Source: Cryptomeria japonica
Taxonomy: Eukaryota; Streptophyta; Pinopsida; Cupressales; Cupressaceae
Length of the DNA stretch: 64,000 nucleotides
NCBI RefSeq assembly: GCF_030272615.1
Contig: NC_081414.1
Coordinates: 769,308,153-769,372,152, forward strand
Direction: 5' to 3'
Shown here: piece after piece, positions 11,510 through 23,773 of the stretch
Numbering within the stretch: the first letter of the stretch is position 1
How the letters are laid out: each line of letters starts with the position of its first letter
Translations under genes and position numbers: made by a program
Notes under the pieces: model-generated
Told to the model about the DNA's origin: nothing
What the model saw: only the letters and a program-made list of their open reading frames with translations
Database searches by the model: none

Positions 11510-13096
11510 TGATGGGATGGGGTTTGGGATAGACTAGCCTAGTCTATGCTCCTGGATCCTTCCTTGGGATCACCTGGTATTCTCTCCACACCCTAGGGTC
11601 TCTAGGAATTCCCTTTCCTTGAGGAATCCCCTGACCTTTCCCAATCCACCCACCAATGAGTTGCTATGCTGCTCCTAAGGTCTCACCTACTCATGAGACT
11701 CAAAACCCCTTATTATGGCTAATAAGGGCTAGGCTTGCTCCACACTTTCCAAGGTCTTAGCAAGGTTAAATCAAGCCCTAAACCATGTTTTTCATCCCTC
11801 CATGTGCCCCCAAGAAATTTCTACCTTCATCCTTTCTACCGATTTCACTGTTTTGTGTTTTTGCTTACAAAACAGGGCTACAAGGATTAGGACCAATTAG
11901 GCCTCCTACCCAGTCCTTTAGGGCTTTCTTGCACAAATGATGCATACACAACCCAAAATCCAAAAATGGACTACCATTCAATTGGAAAGTTCTCAAGGAT
12001 TTTCTAGGCTTTGGGCCTCCAAGTGGCCGTACAGTGCCTAGGGCAAATTTTGGGGTTTTTAAGGGTTTTGTGAGGGTTTTATGGTCTGCCTGGGTCACAA
12101 TGAGTGTTTTATGTTTTAGCCACCTTGTTTGGATTGGTGAAGTTTCCTCCTTCACACCAATGATGCTTCAAACACTCCTCTACACCTCCTCCAAAGGGTG
12201 TACTCTCCTCTATCCAACCTTGCTCTCCAAGACCTCTGCAATCTAACCTCTCCTAACCGGGCACTGTCCAGGCTCGCCTAGGAGTCAGTCTTTGCTTGGC
12301 CTTCCTGCATTTTCAAGTACCCTGCTTGTTTAGAAATAGGGTACAAGGTCTACACTCTCATTCCCCATGGTTTCATGGTGGTTCCACAATGGGGAATGGA
12401 GTTATGCAGCCATTTACACAATCCTGTCCAAAACTGGACAGTAAGAAGACAATTTACAGACTATTTACAAACACACTCAATCTACAAATAAAAACCTAAA
12501 CTAATTGCTTGAAATGAAAGTATTTACACCATGACAAACATTCCACATAGATTTAGAAATTTCTCAATCCATTAACTAGCTTTCTTTCTTCATTCAAAAT
12601 GACTGGTAACAGTTTCACAGTCTTAGTCTGATCTTTTTGCTAGGGCCGTACAATGTCTAACATCCAACGCATTTATTTAGGGTTTGGAAATACTTATACC
12701 ACCCATACCTCATTTTGTGTGCCAAAATTAGGTCTCTCTACACTCAACAAGGGTCTAAGACCATTTTGGGTGGAAAAGTTGCTTGACAACTTTTAAAAGT
12801 TGTCATGCAACTTTTGCATCTTTTGAGCAACTTTGCCATTGTTGCTTTTAATGACTCCTAAGCCTATTTTGGGCTATCCTAAGGAAATCAACATGCCAAT
12901 AAGGCCTAACAAACATCCAAGGCACACTCAACCCCTCCTGCACAAGAAATCACAACAAAACACTAAGGACCTAAAACTAGGACCCAGTCTAGCACACATG
13001 AGCTCATGGCTCTTATTCATGTACAATGGCTTCAAAAGAAGCATAACACCAACAAAATAAGAAGGAGGGAGAGCTTGAAAGGGTGCTCCTACACCA
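11510..13096 (-). repeat. gypsy-1 3' LTR
   Basis: 1,587 bp, from TGATGGGATGG to CTACACCA on the + strand. It is 122 bp longer than the other LTR because it keeps 12635-12756, which is missing from the right copy. The paralogous frames at 11865-12155 and 18196-18486 are LTR sequence read by chance and not a gene. Confidence 0.93.
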
Positions 13097-13116
13097 TACT
13101 CCCCCTCTGCACACAA
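13097..13116 (-). other. gypsy-1 polypurine tract
   Basis: Minus strand GCAGAGGGGGAGTA sits directly before the 3' LTR and just after the pol stop codon (13117-13119). Confidence 0.8.
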
Positions 13117-16100
13117 CTAAGAAATAGAAGAAGAGATGAGAGCCAGGTCTATTCCAAGTGTCTTGAACTTGCTCTTGTCCACCCATGTAGCTTCAGATAC
13201 TGGTTGGTCTGCCCATTTCACTAAGTGTTCCATGTAGACCTGATGTCTGGTGGACTTCTTCACTCTTTATTCCAAGATCTCCTCTACTATCGGCTTCTTC
13301 ACCTATGGTAAGACATTAACATCAAGGTCCTGCAGTACCTTGGCTTGGTTCTCAGTCTACCCTTCTATCTCACCCTTGTACATGATCAGGTTAGCTACAT
13401 TAAAGACTAGTGATATAGCTAAATCTGAAGGCAGGTCAACCTTGTAGGCATTCTTACCATATTGTGATAGGATTCTACAAGGTCCTACCCTCTTCATCTG
13501 CAGTTTGGTAGGCTTACCACCTTGCATCCTTGCTTTGGTCAAATGGACCATCACATAGTCACCCACCTTGAACTGAACTTCTCTCCTTTTCTCATCCACC
13601 TTTGCTTTCAGTTTTTGAGTGGATTCAAGGATGGCCTTCTTAACTTTCTCTTGAACTTCCGTGATGGTTTGAGTGAAGTCTTCTACTTGCCCACTCTTCA
13701 TTTCCAAACTACCAAGGTCTCTCAACTCACATACTACTCTTGGATGTCTGCCATAGACAACCTCAAAAGGACTTCTACCAGTGGTTCTATTCACACTGTC
13801 ATTACATGCATATTCTACTTGAGGAATGATTAGGTCCTATGTTTGGCCATACTCCTTAGTTAAACACCTCAACAAGTTACCTAACACCCTATTGATGACT
13901 TCATTTTGACCATCTGTTTGTGGATGGTAAGATTAGCTAAATGAACTTCAGTTTGACCATCTGTTTGTGGATGGTAAGCTGAGATAAATGACAAGTTAGT
14001 TCCTAGTCTCCTCCTTAATGTTTGCCAAAAATGGCCCATGAACTTTCTATCCCTGTTTGAAACAATGCTTAAAGGGAGTCCATGAATCCTAACAATCTCT
14101 TTGAAGAATAGATGTGCAACATAGCTTGCATCATGTGTAGTCTTGCATGGGATAAAATGGTTCATCTTGGAAAATCTATCTACTACCACATAGATGCTGT
14201 CCATACCTGTCTTTGTCTTGGGAAGTCCTACTACAAAGTCCATGCTTATACATTCCCAAGGTCTGTTAGGGACCAGTAATGGTTGATAAAGACCAGCATT
14301 GCTTGATCCACCTTTTGCTCTTTGACACACTCCACATTGCTCTACATACCTCTTTACATCTCTTGGCAACTTTGGCCAATGATAGTACCTCTGTACTAAA
14401 TCCAAGGATTTATTGACTCCAAAGTGTCCACTCAAATTGCCATTATGTTTTTCTTGGATGAGGTTCTCCCTCATGGATCCTCTTGGTACACACAACTGGT
14501 TACCCTTGAACAAGAGACCATTTTGGAGAGTGTAATATGCATACTCACCATGGAAATGGTTCTCAAACTCTTTGCAAACCTTGTAAGCTGATGAGAAGTC
14601 TTCATCTCCTTCATAGAGGTCTTTGAAACCTTCTATTCCTATTCTCTGCAACTGTAGTTCTTGAACTGTCAGCAACTTCCTGCTCAATGCATCTGCCACC
14701 CTGTTAAGTTGCCCCTTCTTAAGCTAATGGTGAAGGTGAAGGATTAGAGATATTCCATCCATTTCAGATGTCTATTGCTAAGCTTCTCTTGAGTATTAAT
14801 GTAACTCAATGCCTGGTTGTTTGTGAACACCACAAATTCTTTTGGGAGTAGTTAATGCCTCCATTTCTTTAGAGACTGCACCAATGCATACAACTCTAGG
14901 TCATAGGGTGAATACTTCTTCTTTGCTTCATTAAGCTTCTCACTGAAAAATGCCACAGGTCTTCCCTCTTGACTCAACACACCACCTACTGCAATTCCAC
15001 TTGCATCACACTCCAAAGTGAATAGCTTATCAAACGTAGGTAGGAGAAGGATAGGTTTTGTGGCTACTTCTTGCTTCAACAATTAAAATGCTTGGTCAGC
15101 CTGCTCAGTCCATTTAAACTTGGTTTTAAGACCTCCTTTAATGGTTTCAAGGAATGGTGCACATATACCACTGAAATTCCTCACAAATTTCCTATAGAAT
15201 TGAGCTAATCCATGGAAACTTCTTACTTCAGTCCCTGTTTTAGGTGCAGGCCAATTCAATATTGCCTCCACTTTGCTTGGATCCATCTTCAAGGTTCCCT
15301 TAGACACCACAAATCCTAAGTAAACCAGCTCTTGCTTCAATAAGTCACACTTCTCTAGGTTGATGGATAACTTCTCCTCATGCAACCTCTCTAAAACTAA
15401 CCTCAAATGCTCAAGGTGTTCTTCCTTGGTTCTACTATAGATGAGAATATCATCTAGGTACACTACCACAAATCTGCCTGTGAAGTCTTTCAACACCTCA
15501 TTCATCAACCTCATGAAGGTGCTTGGAGCATTAGTAAGCCCAAATGGCATCACAAGCCATTCATACAAACCTTCTGTGGTTTTAAAAGTAGTCTTCCACT
15601 CATCACCCTCCTTGATTCTAATCTGGTGATAACCACTTTTAAGGTATAGCTTGGTAAAATACATAGCCCCTCCTAAATAGTCCATTAAATCCTCTATTCT
15701 AGGAATAGGAAACCTATACCTTATGGTAATCCTATTGATTTCTCTTGAGTTAGTGCAAAGTCTCCACTTACCTCCTTTTTTTGATGCTAGCACTACCGGG
15801 ACTGCACATGGGCTGATGCTCTTCTTAATCAGTCCTTGTTCCAATAACTCTTGCACTTGCCTTGCTACTTCCTTATTTTGATCAGGTGTGAGTTTATATG
15901 CAGCCTTGTTAGGTAAGGATGCACCGAGAACAAAGTCTATTTGATGGCTTATAGACCTTCTAAGTGGGAGTGTTGCAGGTGTTCCATCACTCACTATATC
16001 CTTATACTCTTGCAACATTTGCCTCACCTCCTTGGGTACTTCTGCCTGCAACTTGTCTTCTTCCTCCTTTGGTTTCACAAAGATGGCACACTTCACTATC

Positions 16101-17761
16101 TCCTCCTCATGTAGCAAATTTAAGAACTCTTTACCAGTAGCCATTAAAACACTAGGTGTTTTTGAAGTGCCCTCTTCATCCTCTGTCAAAGACTGAATCT
16201 TGAAATTCTTGATGTCCTTCATAAAGGAAATGGAGTTCTCTTCTCCATCATAGATCACCTTCCTATCAAATTGCCAGGGTCTTCCTAGCAATAAGTGACA
16301 TGCATCCATAGGTAACATATCACAAAGGATCTTATCCTTGTATCCTCCAATAGAAAACTCTACCCGAGTCTATTCATTGACTAGCACACTCTGTCCTGTG
16401 TTCAAGCAAGTCACCTTATAAGGATTGGTGTGGGGTATTCTTGTGAGTTTCAACTTCCTAACTACCACTTCTAAGATGATGTTGTCAGTTGAACCTGTAT
16501 CAACTATCACCTGGCACACTTTACCAAGAACTTTGCATCTCACCCTAAACAATGCTCTCCTATGTTTGGGTTCCTCCTTAACCGGCTGTCTGATCAAAAT
16601 CCTATTGAACATTAGGTTCTCACCAACTTCTGATTCAATCTGGTCCACATCTAGTGTCTTGCTACTTGATGAGTCCTCTTGTGCATAAGCAGCCCTCTTT
16701 CCATTATTTGTTGATGTAGGCTTGTTAGGGCATCTATATGCCGGGTGTCCCAATTGTCCACAATTGTAACACTTCTTAGTTGCAAAGTAGGAGTTACCTC
16801 TGTCGGTACCTCTACCTCTACTTGGACCACCTTGTGCACCTCTTCCTCTAGTATTTCCTCCTCTGAGATTGGTTTCACTACCATGCTCAGTCAGCTTGGC
16901 TTCTCCTTGGTTCCTCTGCTCATTTGACTTGCTTTGATAACCACCTCAGTGATTCACTTGATCTCTACCTCTGCCTCTACCCTTGTTATTGGAGTCTCCT
17001 TTCCTTTTGTTCCTCTCTTCTACCTTGGTAGCAAGCTGATGACATTTCTTGATAGTAGTAGGAGTCCATAGGCTTATCTCCTTCTGAATGTTCCACTTTA
17101 GGCTGCTTAGATACCTAGCCACCTTAATAGATTCATCTTCTTGGACTTTAGATCTAAGACAAAGTTTTTGAAATTCTTCGGTGTAGGAGGTTACATTAAG
17201 ATCTTTTTGCTTCAAACCCTATCTCTTCATATGAAGTTGGACTTCATAATCCTCTAGTAAGTAGCTCTCTTTGATCTTGCTCACCATGGCCTTCCAATTT
17301 GCAATAGGTAGTTTCCCCATACTAACCCTCTCTTCTTGCAGGTACTTCCACCATGTCAAAGCTGCTCCCCTTAATCTTGACTTGGCAACTTTAACCTTCT
17401 GAGCCTCTGTCACTCCTTCACACTCAAAGTGGTTTTCCATGCCCTCAATCCATTCCATAACAGTGTCAATGTCCATCCTTCCACTGAAAAGTGGCAATCC
17501 TTCAAAAGCTTTGGTGTTCAAAGCCTTGATAGCCTTCACAAATGGCTCTTCATTAAACAAGGGATCTAGTTCAGGTATAATGTCATCTATGTCAATGGTT
17601 CTCTTGCCTTTACCCTTGGTGTCTTCATCCCAAGGTTCATGTGTCCTCTGATCCACCACTTCCTACAGTTTATCCCTCATCTCACTCATAGCTGCTTCAA
17701 GGAGTCTGTGCTTCTCCTTCTACTCTTCTACTTCTCTATCCAGCTCTGCATTAGTAACCAT
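13117..17761 (-). pseudogene. gypsy-1 gag-pro-pol with chromodomain, degenerate
   Basis: One original frame starts at ATG 17761 and ends at TAG 13117. Gag carries a zinc knuckle CYNCGQLGHPAYRC (~16731-16772). The protease has VDTGS (~16486-16503). RT (16318-15083) keeps YLDDILIYS (~15434-15460). RNase H has a DASG motif. Integrase has an HHCC finger and a DDE core, but the second Asp of the usual SDRD is Asn (SNRD, 14055-14057). A GPY/F-type tail runs to ~13360, and a chromodomain-like segment (VEEILE...HLVKWADQP...ATW) lies at ~13145-13302 with stops inside it. About ten interruptions are visible: a 1-bp deletion near 14725, a 47-bp duplication near 13905-13978, and single-base stops. The stops I traced are Gln, Arg or Trp codons changed by C-to-T or G-to-A, apart from one at a Tyr codon. 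The element is inactive. Confidence 0.93.
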
Positions 17762-17823
17762 TCTGCTCTCCCCTACTGATTCACTAGTATATAGAGACAT
17801 ACACAATCCAACAAGTCTTTTAC

Positions 17824-17837
17824 TTGCTCTGATACCA
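17824..17837 (-). other. gypsy-1 primer-binding site
   Basis: Minus strand TGGTATCAGAGCAA lies three bases from the 5' LTR end and complements initiator methionine tRNA. Confidence 0.88.
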
Positions 17838-17840
17838 ATT

Positions 17841-19305
17841 TGATGGGATGGGGTTTGGGATAGACTAGCCTAGTCTATGCTCCTGGATCCTTCCCTGGGA
17901 TCACCTGGTGTTCTCTCCACACCCTAGGGTCTCTTGGAATTCCCTTTTCTTGAGGAATCCCCTAACCTTTCCCAATCCACCCACCAATGAGTTTCTATGC
18001 TACTCCTAAGGTCTCACCTACTCATGAGACTCAAAACCCCTTACTATGGCTAATAAGGGCTAGGCTTGCTCCACACTTTCCAGGGTCTTAGCAAGGTTAA
18101 ATCAGGCCCTAAACCATGTTTTGCATCCCTCCATGTGCCCCCAAGAAATTTCTACCTTCATCCTTTCTACCAATTTCACTATTTTGTGTTTTTGCTTACA
18201 AAATAGGGCTACAAGGATTATGACCAATTAGGCCTCCTACTCGGTCCTTTAGGGCTTTCTTGCACAAACGATGCATACACAACCCAAAATCCCAAAATGG
18301 AATGCCATTAAATTGGAAAGTGCTCAAGGATTTTTGAGGTTTTGGGCCTCCAAGTGGCCGTACAGTGCCTAGGGTGAATTTTGGGGTTTTTAAGGGTTTT
18401 GTGAGGGTTTTATGGTCTGCCTGGGTCACAGTGAGTGTTTTATGTTTTAGCCACCTGGTTTGGATTGGTGGAGGCTCCTCCTTCACACCAATGATGCTTC
18501 AAACACTCCTCTACACCTCCTCCAAAGGGTGTACTCTCCTCTATCCAACCTTGCTCTCCAAGACCTCTGCAATCTAACCTCTCCTAACTGGGCACTGTCC
18601 AGGCTCGCCTAGGAGTGGGTCTTTTCTTGGCCTTCCTACATTTTCAAGGGCCCTTCTTGTTTAGTAGTGTGGTACAAGGTCTGCACTCTCATTCCCCATG
18701 GTTTCATGGTGGTTCCACAATGGGGAATGGAGTTATGCAGCCATTTACACAATCCCGTCCAAAACTGGACAGTAAGGAGACAATTTATAGACTATTTACA
18801 AACACACTCAATCTGCAAATAAAAACCTAAACTAATTGCTTGAAATGAAAGTATTTACACCATGAAAAACATTCCACACAGATTTAGACATTTCTCAATC
18901 CATTAACTAGCTTGTTTTCTTCATTCAAACTAATTGGTAACAGTTTCACAATCTCAGTCTGATCTAAGACCATTTTGGGTGGAAAAGTTGCTTGACAACT
19001 TTTAAAAGTTGTCATGCAACTTTTGCATCTTTTGAGCAACTTTGCCATTATTGCTTTTCATGACTCCTAAGCCTATTTTGGGCTATCCTAAGGACATCAA
19101 CATGCCAATAAGGCCTAACACACATCCAAGGCACACTTAACCCCTCCTGCACAAGAAATCACAACAAAACACTAAGGACCTAAAACTAGGACCTAGTCTA
19201 GCACACATGAGCTCATGGCTCTTATTGATGTAAAATGGCTTCAAAAGAAGCATAGCACCAACAAAACAAGAAGGAGGGAGAGCTTGAAAGGGTTCTCCTG
19301 CACCA
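17841..19305 (-). repeat. gypsy-1 5' LTR with a 122-bp deletion
   Basis: 1,465 bp. Similar to the left LTR, but GATCT joins directly to AAGACC. The missing 122 bp in the other copy is bounded by TCT on both sides, which points to a deletion at microhomology after insertion. Confidence 0.93.
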
Positions 19306-22200
19306 ATGATCCATCCCAATGTTGAACACTTGCAAGATGATGTTCTCTTAGACCAGAGTGACCTTGCCCATGCACTCATAAGGGATGAAGACAAATTTAT
19401 AGCGGTCCTTTGGGTGTTGATTGAAGAGGAGACGATAGCTAAGAGGATCAACAAGTAGATTGTAGGTCGGAACCTAGTGCTTGATGAAGGAGCATGAAAT
19501 TAATAGTTCAAGAGTTTAGTGTTAATAGGGTTTATCTAATAATTTTTGTTTTCTTTAAAATCATGTTTAAAATGGTCATTTTCAAGACCATTACTCTAAA
19601 GAAACCGTTTCTTAGAAACAGTAAAAGGGAACTCTAGGTATAAATAGATAGATGATAGATTAGAAAGGGGGAAAAGAAAATAATGAAAATTTCTATAATA
19701 TTTTGAAAGATTAGCCATGTTTTGCAGTGTTGATGGACTTTGAACTATATTTCAGATATCTTTGGAAATATATATCAAAACTTTGTGTCTGCTATATTCT
19801 ATTATGCTAGAAGTAAGCTTTGAATTACTATAGTTTCACTAGTTTTTCATTTGTTTGACATCGTTAAAATGAATGGTTTAGAGAATTTGAATTATACACG
19901 CTTAGTATTTAGTTTATTTACATTGCATTTTCTCTTTTTCCATGCAATTAATTGCGTTGTTTTGAAAATTATGTGTTGTTCATATTCCTAGTTGTTAGAC
20001 TCATCCCAAGTTCTACTCTCCCAGCTATGTGGGAGAGCATTGTCCCTTTCCCTTTCCTACTTTCTGGTTAAAAGAATACCCTAGAAAATTAATTACAATT
20101 AGATCATATGAGGGAGCTACACCTCTAAAATTCAGAGGAAGATCATATGTTTAACATAGATATCTCCACTTGTTAGTTTCCTATTTTTCTTTCATGCTGG
20201 GAATATTGAGTCTTTCTTATAATTATTTTGGGAAGACAAATATGTTAACTAGCAAAGAAGGATATGAACCATCATTTCATGAGCTAACTTTGTTGGTATT
20301 TGATATCAATCAATCACTTCTTTTTCTCTTTCCTAAGCTATCTTTATTTTCTATGGTGTGACTTCAAGTCACTTACATTGATTTGATTAAATAGCCCCAC
20401 CATATTTTGTCTTCACATATGTGTGTCTTTATGAGAATGAATGTTGGTCTAAAATTTCTTAAAATTGATAAAAGAAGACAAAAAGGTGAGTTGTGAAATT
20501 ATGCAGTTGTGAGCGTGTGCACATTTATGCCACATAAGGAAGTTAGGGGAAATTTGCAAAAGCATATTATATGAGCCTTTTTGCAGGATCTCAAGGCGAG
20601 TCTTTCTAACAAATTTCTTTTTAGGTTGGATTTTGGATTTTTAGAAGCGTTGGAAAGTTGACTCGAAGCTCTACGTTGTCTAGATCAAACCATTTTTCCA
20701 GATCGGTCTTCAAAAATCAGGTGCACACGTCCAAAGTCAGCCTTTACTTTGCAAACTTCAAATGCTCATATCTTTGTTACATAAAATTATTTTTGAGCAA
20801 ACTTTTTTTCAAATTTATCAGAAAATCATAAAGAATTCATTTTTACAAGTAATTTATGCATTAAGCAATCTATTTGGTGTTTTTTACTCAAATTTGAAAA
20901 ATGGACTTAAAATGAAGTCTTCACATTTGGATTTGGAATTAAAAAGAACAAGTGTATTTTAAGCCCAATACCCACTTACATATGCTCTCCTCTTGTGCCC
21001 TAGGATGACCTTGAGTGCAGTAGAAATAAGTGGTCTTGTTTTCTTTTCTTTAGGAGTCATGCTTGGGGATTTCATCACCCTAAGGGATGACCTCAACTCT
21101 CATGTTCTGAATGAGTATAAAGAGTGAGGGGTGAATCTAAAGACACCCCTGCTGGAAGTAGAATCTTGTCAATCTTGGATAAGCCCCAAATAACTTTATA
21201 CCTTTGAAAAGTGAAGGTGGAGATTGGGTTACTGTCTCCTCCTGACTGTTTGACATTATTCTATTTCATCTATGAATTGGACCTCACGTACCTTGTGTAT
21301 ATAGAGGACAACCCTAGTTGAGCTCATGAAGCCTAGTTGAAACTCTTATAGTCATCTTTTCTTGTGGTGTCTTGTGCATACAAGGAATGATAATCCCTCT
21401 TGAGTAGGCTTGTTGGTGTGTCTTATGTTATTGACCATTTAAAATTACCATCCCCACTTAAAACCAAAATGGGACACAATTCCAAATTGAGCCTTGCCCA
21501 CTTAGAACCAAAAGGGGACACAAATCCAAATTGAGCCATAGGATTTTGTATTTTGCATCATTTAATTGTGTGTTTTCTTCTTAAGTTAAACAATCCAAAA
21601 AAAATCATAAAACTCATAAATTCCAAAAAAATCAAAACTCATAAAAAAAACCAAAACATTTCAAAAGCCAAAAAAAAAAAATCATTTTTTATGTCTAGGT
21701 GTCCTCCAAGTCAATCTTTGCACTTTGCACATCATCTCCAAGTCAAATCTTCCATCTATCAACCTCTTCCTGATCATTCCTCTCCATCTTAATCACTTAA
21801 TTCCTAATCATCACAATTATCATCTCCTAATTAGTCCTAATCATTCTTCCAATCATAATCATTCCTAGTCCATCCCTAATCCATCTAAAATCTTCCATTT
21901 AGGAAGCTAATCCTTATCAATTTTCTTCATCCAATCAATCTTCTCATGCTTATTCTAATCATCCTCCATAATCCACATAAAAAATAATTCTCTTTATTTA
22001 ATCTTATTATTCATCTTTTCCCTAATCATCCTCTATCCATTATCATCCTTAATACCATTCTTCATCATCATCTTAATCCAATTCCCTTGTCAACCTAATA
22101 CCATACCAACCAAATCCTAATCCAATACATCTATCCATTCATACAAATCAATCACCCATTAGCCATTCACTTATCTTAATCAAACCTCTAATATCCAATC
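19306..22200 (+). other. element A internal region between gypsy-1 and copia-2
   Basis: 19311-19458 continues the small frame that starts at 11478, giving 59 codons when gypsy-1 and one TSD copy are removed. From 19460 to 21550 I see no gene. At 21590-21690 a run of AAATCATAAAACTCATAA-type repeats resembles 54840-55050, which lies behind the 5' LTR of the related element B. At 21440-21540 the phrase AAAACCAAAATGGGACACAA recurs imperfectly about 55 bp later. 21700-22200 is a C/T-rich CATCC/AATCC stretch. Confidence 0.4.
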
Positions 22201-23456
22201 TGTTAGGATAATTGGTGAACAACTGAGAGGGGGTGGGGGGGGGGGTGGGGGTGAATCAGTTGTTAACAGATTATATCATTTAATCCACTTAATAACCTTT
22301 AACTAGATTAAGTACTGGTAAAGAAGAAATAGATACCGGTAAACAAAATAACTTAATAATTAAACAAATAATCAATGCAAAGCAACCATACCACGTAACA
22401 TCATGATTTGTACGTGGAAAACCCGAAAAGGGAAAAACCATGGTGGGAAGCCTACCCATAGTTAGATGATACTTCTACAGAAAGTATGGGATATAATGAG
22501 GGGCCTGCACATGCAGGAAGGCACACTGACTAGAACATACTTCTCATTACAAAAGAGTCTCACTAACTACAGAGAGGCAACAACCATCTCATGATAAATG
22601 GACAACAATCCAATAGAGTGAGCTGCCAGAGATAGCATCTACCATGCCTGATTACAGTCCCGATTAAGCTCAATACCGGAGTCCTTTGACCTCTTCCTTA
22701 ATCCTAATTTGATCACCTATGATCAACCGAATCTCCTTCGCATATGATATTGCATTCCAAGACCATGACACACCATCTACAATGAGATCTTACATCATTT
22801 ATATCAACCCTAAGGGCTAAACCAATTAGGTCGGCCACCTAAAAGATATTACAATAAGATCATTACATAAATCCATATTACATTGATATGCCATGTCATC
22901 TTAAGACCAACACAACAATAACCAATCCATAAATCATCCCAAAACATCCCGGTAATGTGTAGAGTACACGTTAACATGATACCGGTCCATAACCTAGATA
23001 GGCACTAGACCTATTCTAGGTTCTACCATGCCAAAGCAATACCTTCAAGAAGTTGAAGCATGATCAAAGACCATCTTCAGCATCCTGAAATCCATCTAGA
23101 AGCCACACCAACACCAATTATGCATCCTATCAAGATTCCTCAGTGAAAGCTCTACCGGTTAAACCTTAAACCAATGCCGGGTGGGTTTACAAGAGTGTAA
23201 TATAGAAACCAATTACCAAGTTAATACCAACTGACCAAAAAATGCTCAAGGAACATGTAACACATGAAATAAAAAATACTCCATTGATCCAAACATGTTA
23301 GAAGTGTCCAACAGATAGTCTCTTCTGCCGGTAACACTAGGTCTTCTATCGGTAGCCAAAACCTGTCTGTCAGTAACTAAAACCATGACAGCTAATGTTG
23401 ACATCAATGACAAAACATCAATGCAAAACATAATCAATTCATCCATAATGCCAACA
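22201..23456 (-). repeat. copia-2 3' LTR
   Basis: About 1,256 bp, + strand TGTTAGGATAATTGG to ATAATGCCAACA. It has the densest G tract in the window: G5-T-G11-T-G5 at 22229-22251. The polypurine tract follows at once (AATCTCCCCCTTTGGC on +). Confidence 0.93.
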
Positions 23457-23773
23457 ATCTCCCCCTTTGGCATTGATGGCAACAGTAGATGTGAAAAAAA
23501 TCTAAGTACGAAAAAATGCCAAACAAGTCTCCCCCATGGAAGACAACCAAATTTTTTCTAAATATCAATAACTCTCCCCCTGTGAATGATATCTTTGTAA
23601 GGTTCTTCTGAATTTATTTTTCACATCACTATCTCTCCCCATTTGACATCAATGCCAGAAATATGACACAAATATCAAAGCAAGAATATAAACCTCTGTA
23701 TCTCAAAGCTGACTACTCCCCCTGAGTAGTAGCACCACTCATCAGTGTTGAAATGAATAGTATCTTTGATAAA

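Larger units (their letters stand above)
11510..19305 (-). mobile_element. gypsy-1: Ty3/gypsy chromovirus, full-length, inactive
   Basis: A 7.8-kb minus-strand element with LTRs at 11510-13096 and 17841-19305. The 5-bp TSD ATGAT (11505-11509 and 19306-19310) is exact. The primer-binding site complements initiator methionine tRNA and the polypurine tract is intact. Order gag-protease-RT-RNase H-integrase is Ty3/gypsy, and a decayed chromodomain at the C terminus marks it as a chromovirus. It sits inside element A. Confidence 0.95.

Noticed and set aside
11865-12155. 96-codon ORF present in both gypsy-1 LTRs
   Set aside because: Conserved only because the LTRs are copies of each other; it is not related to a known protein.
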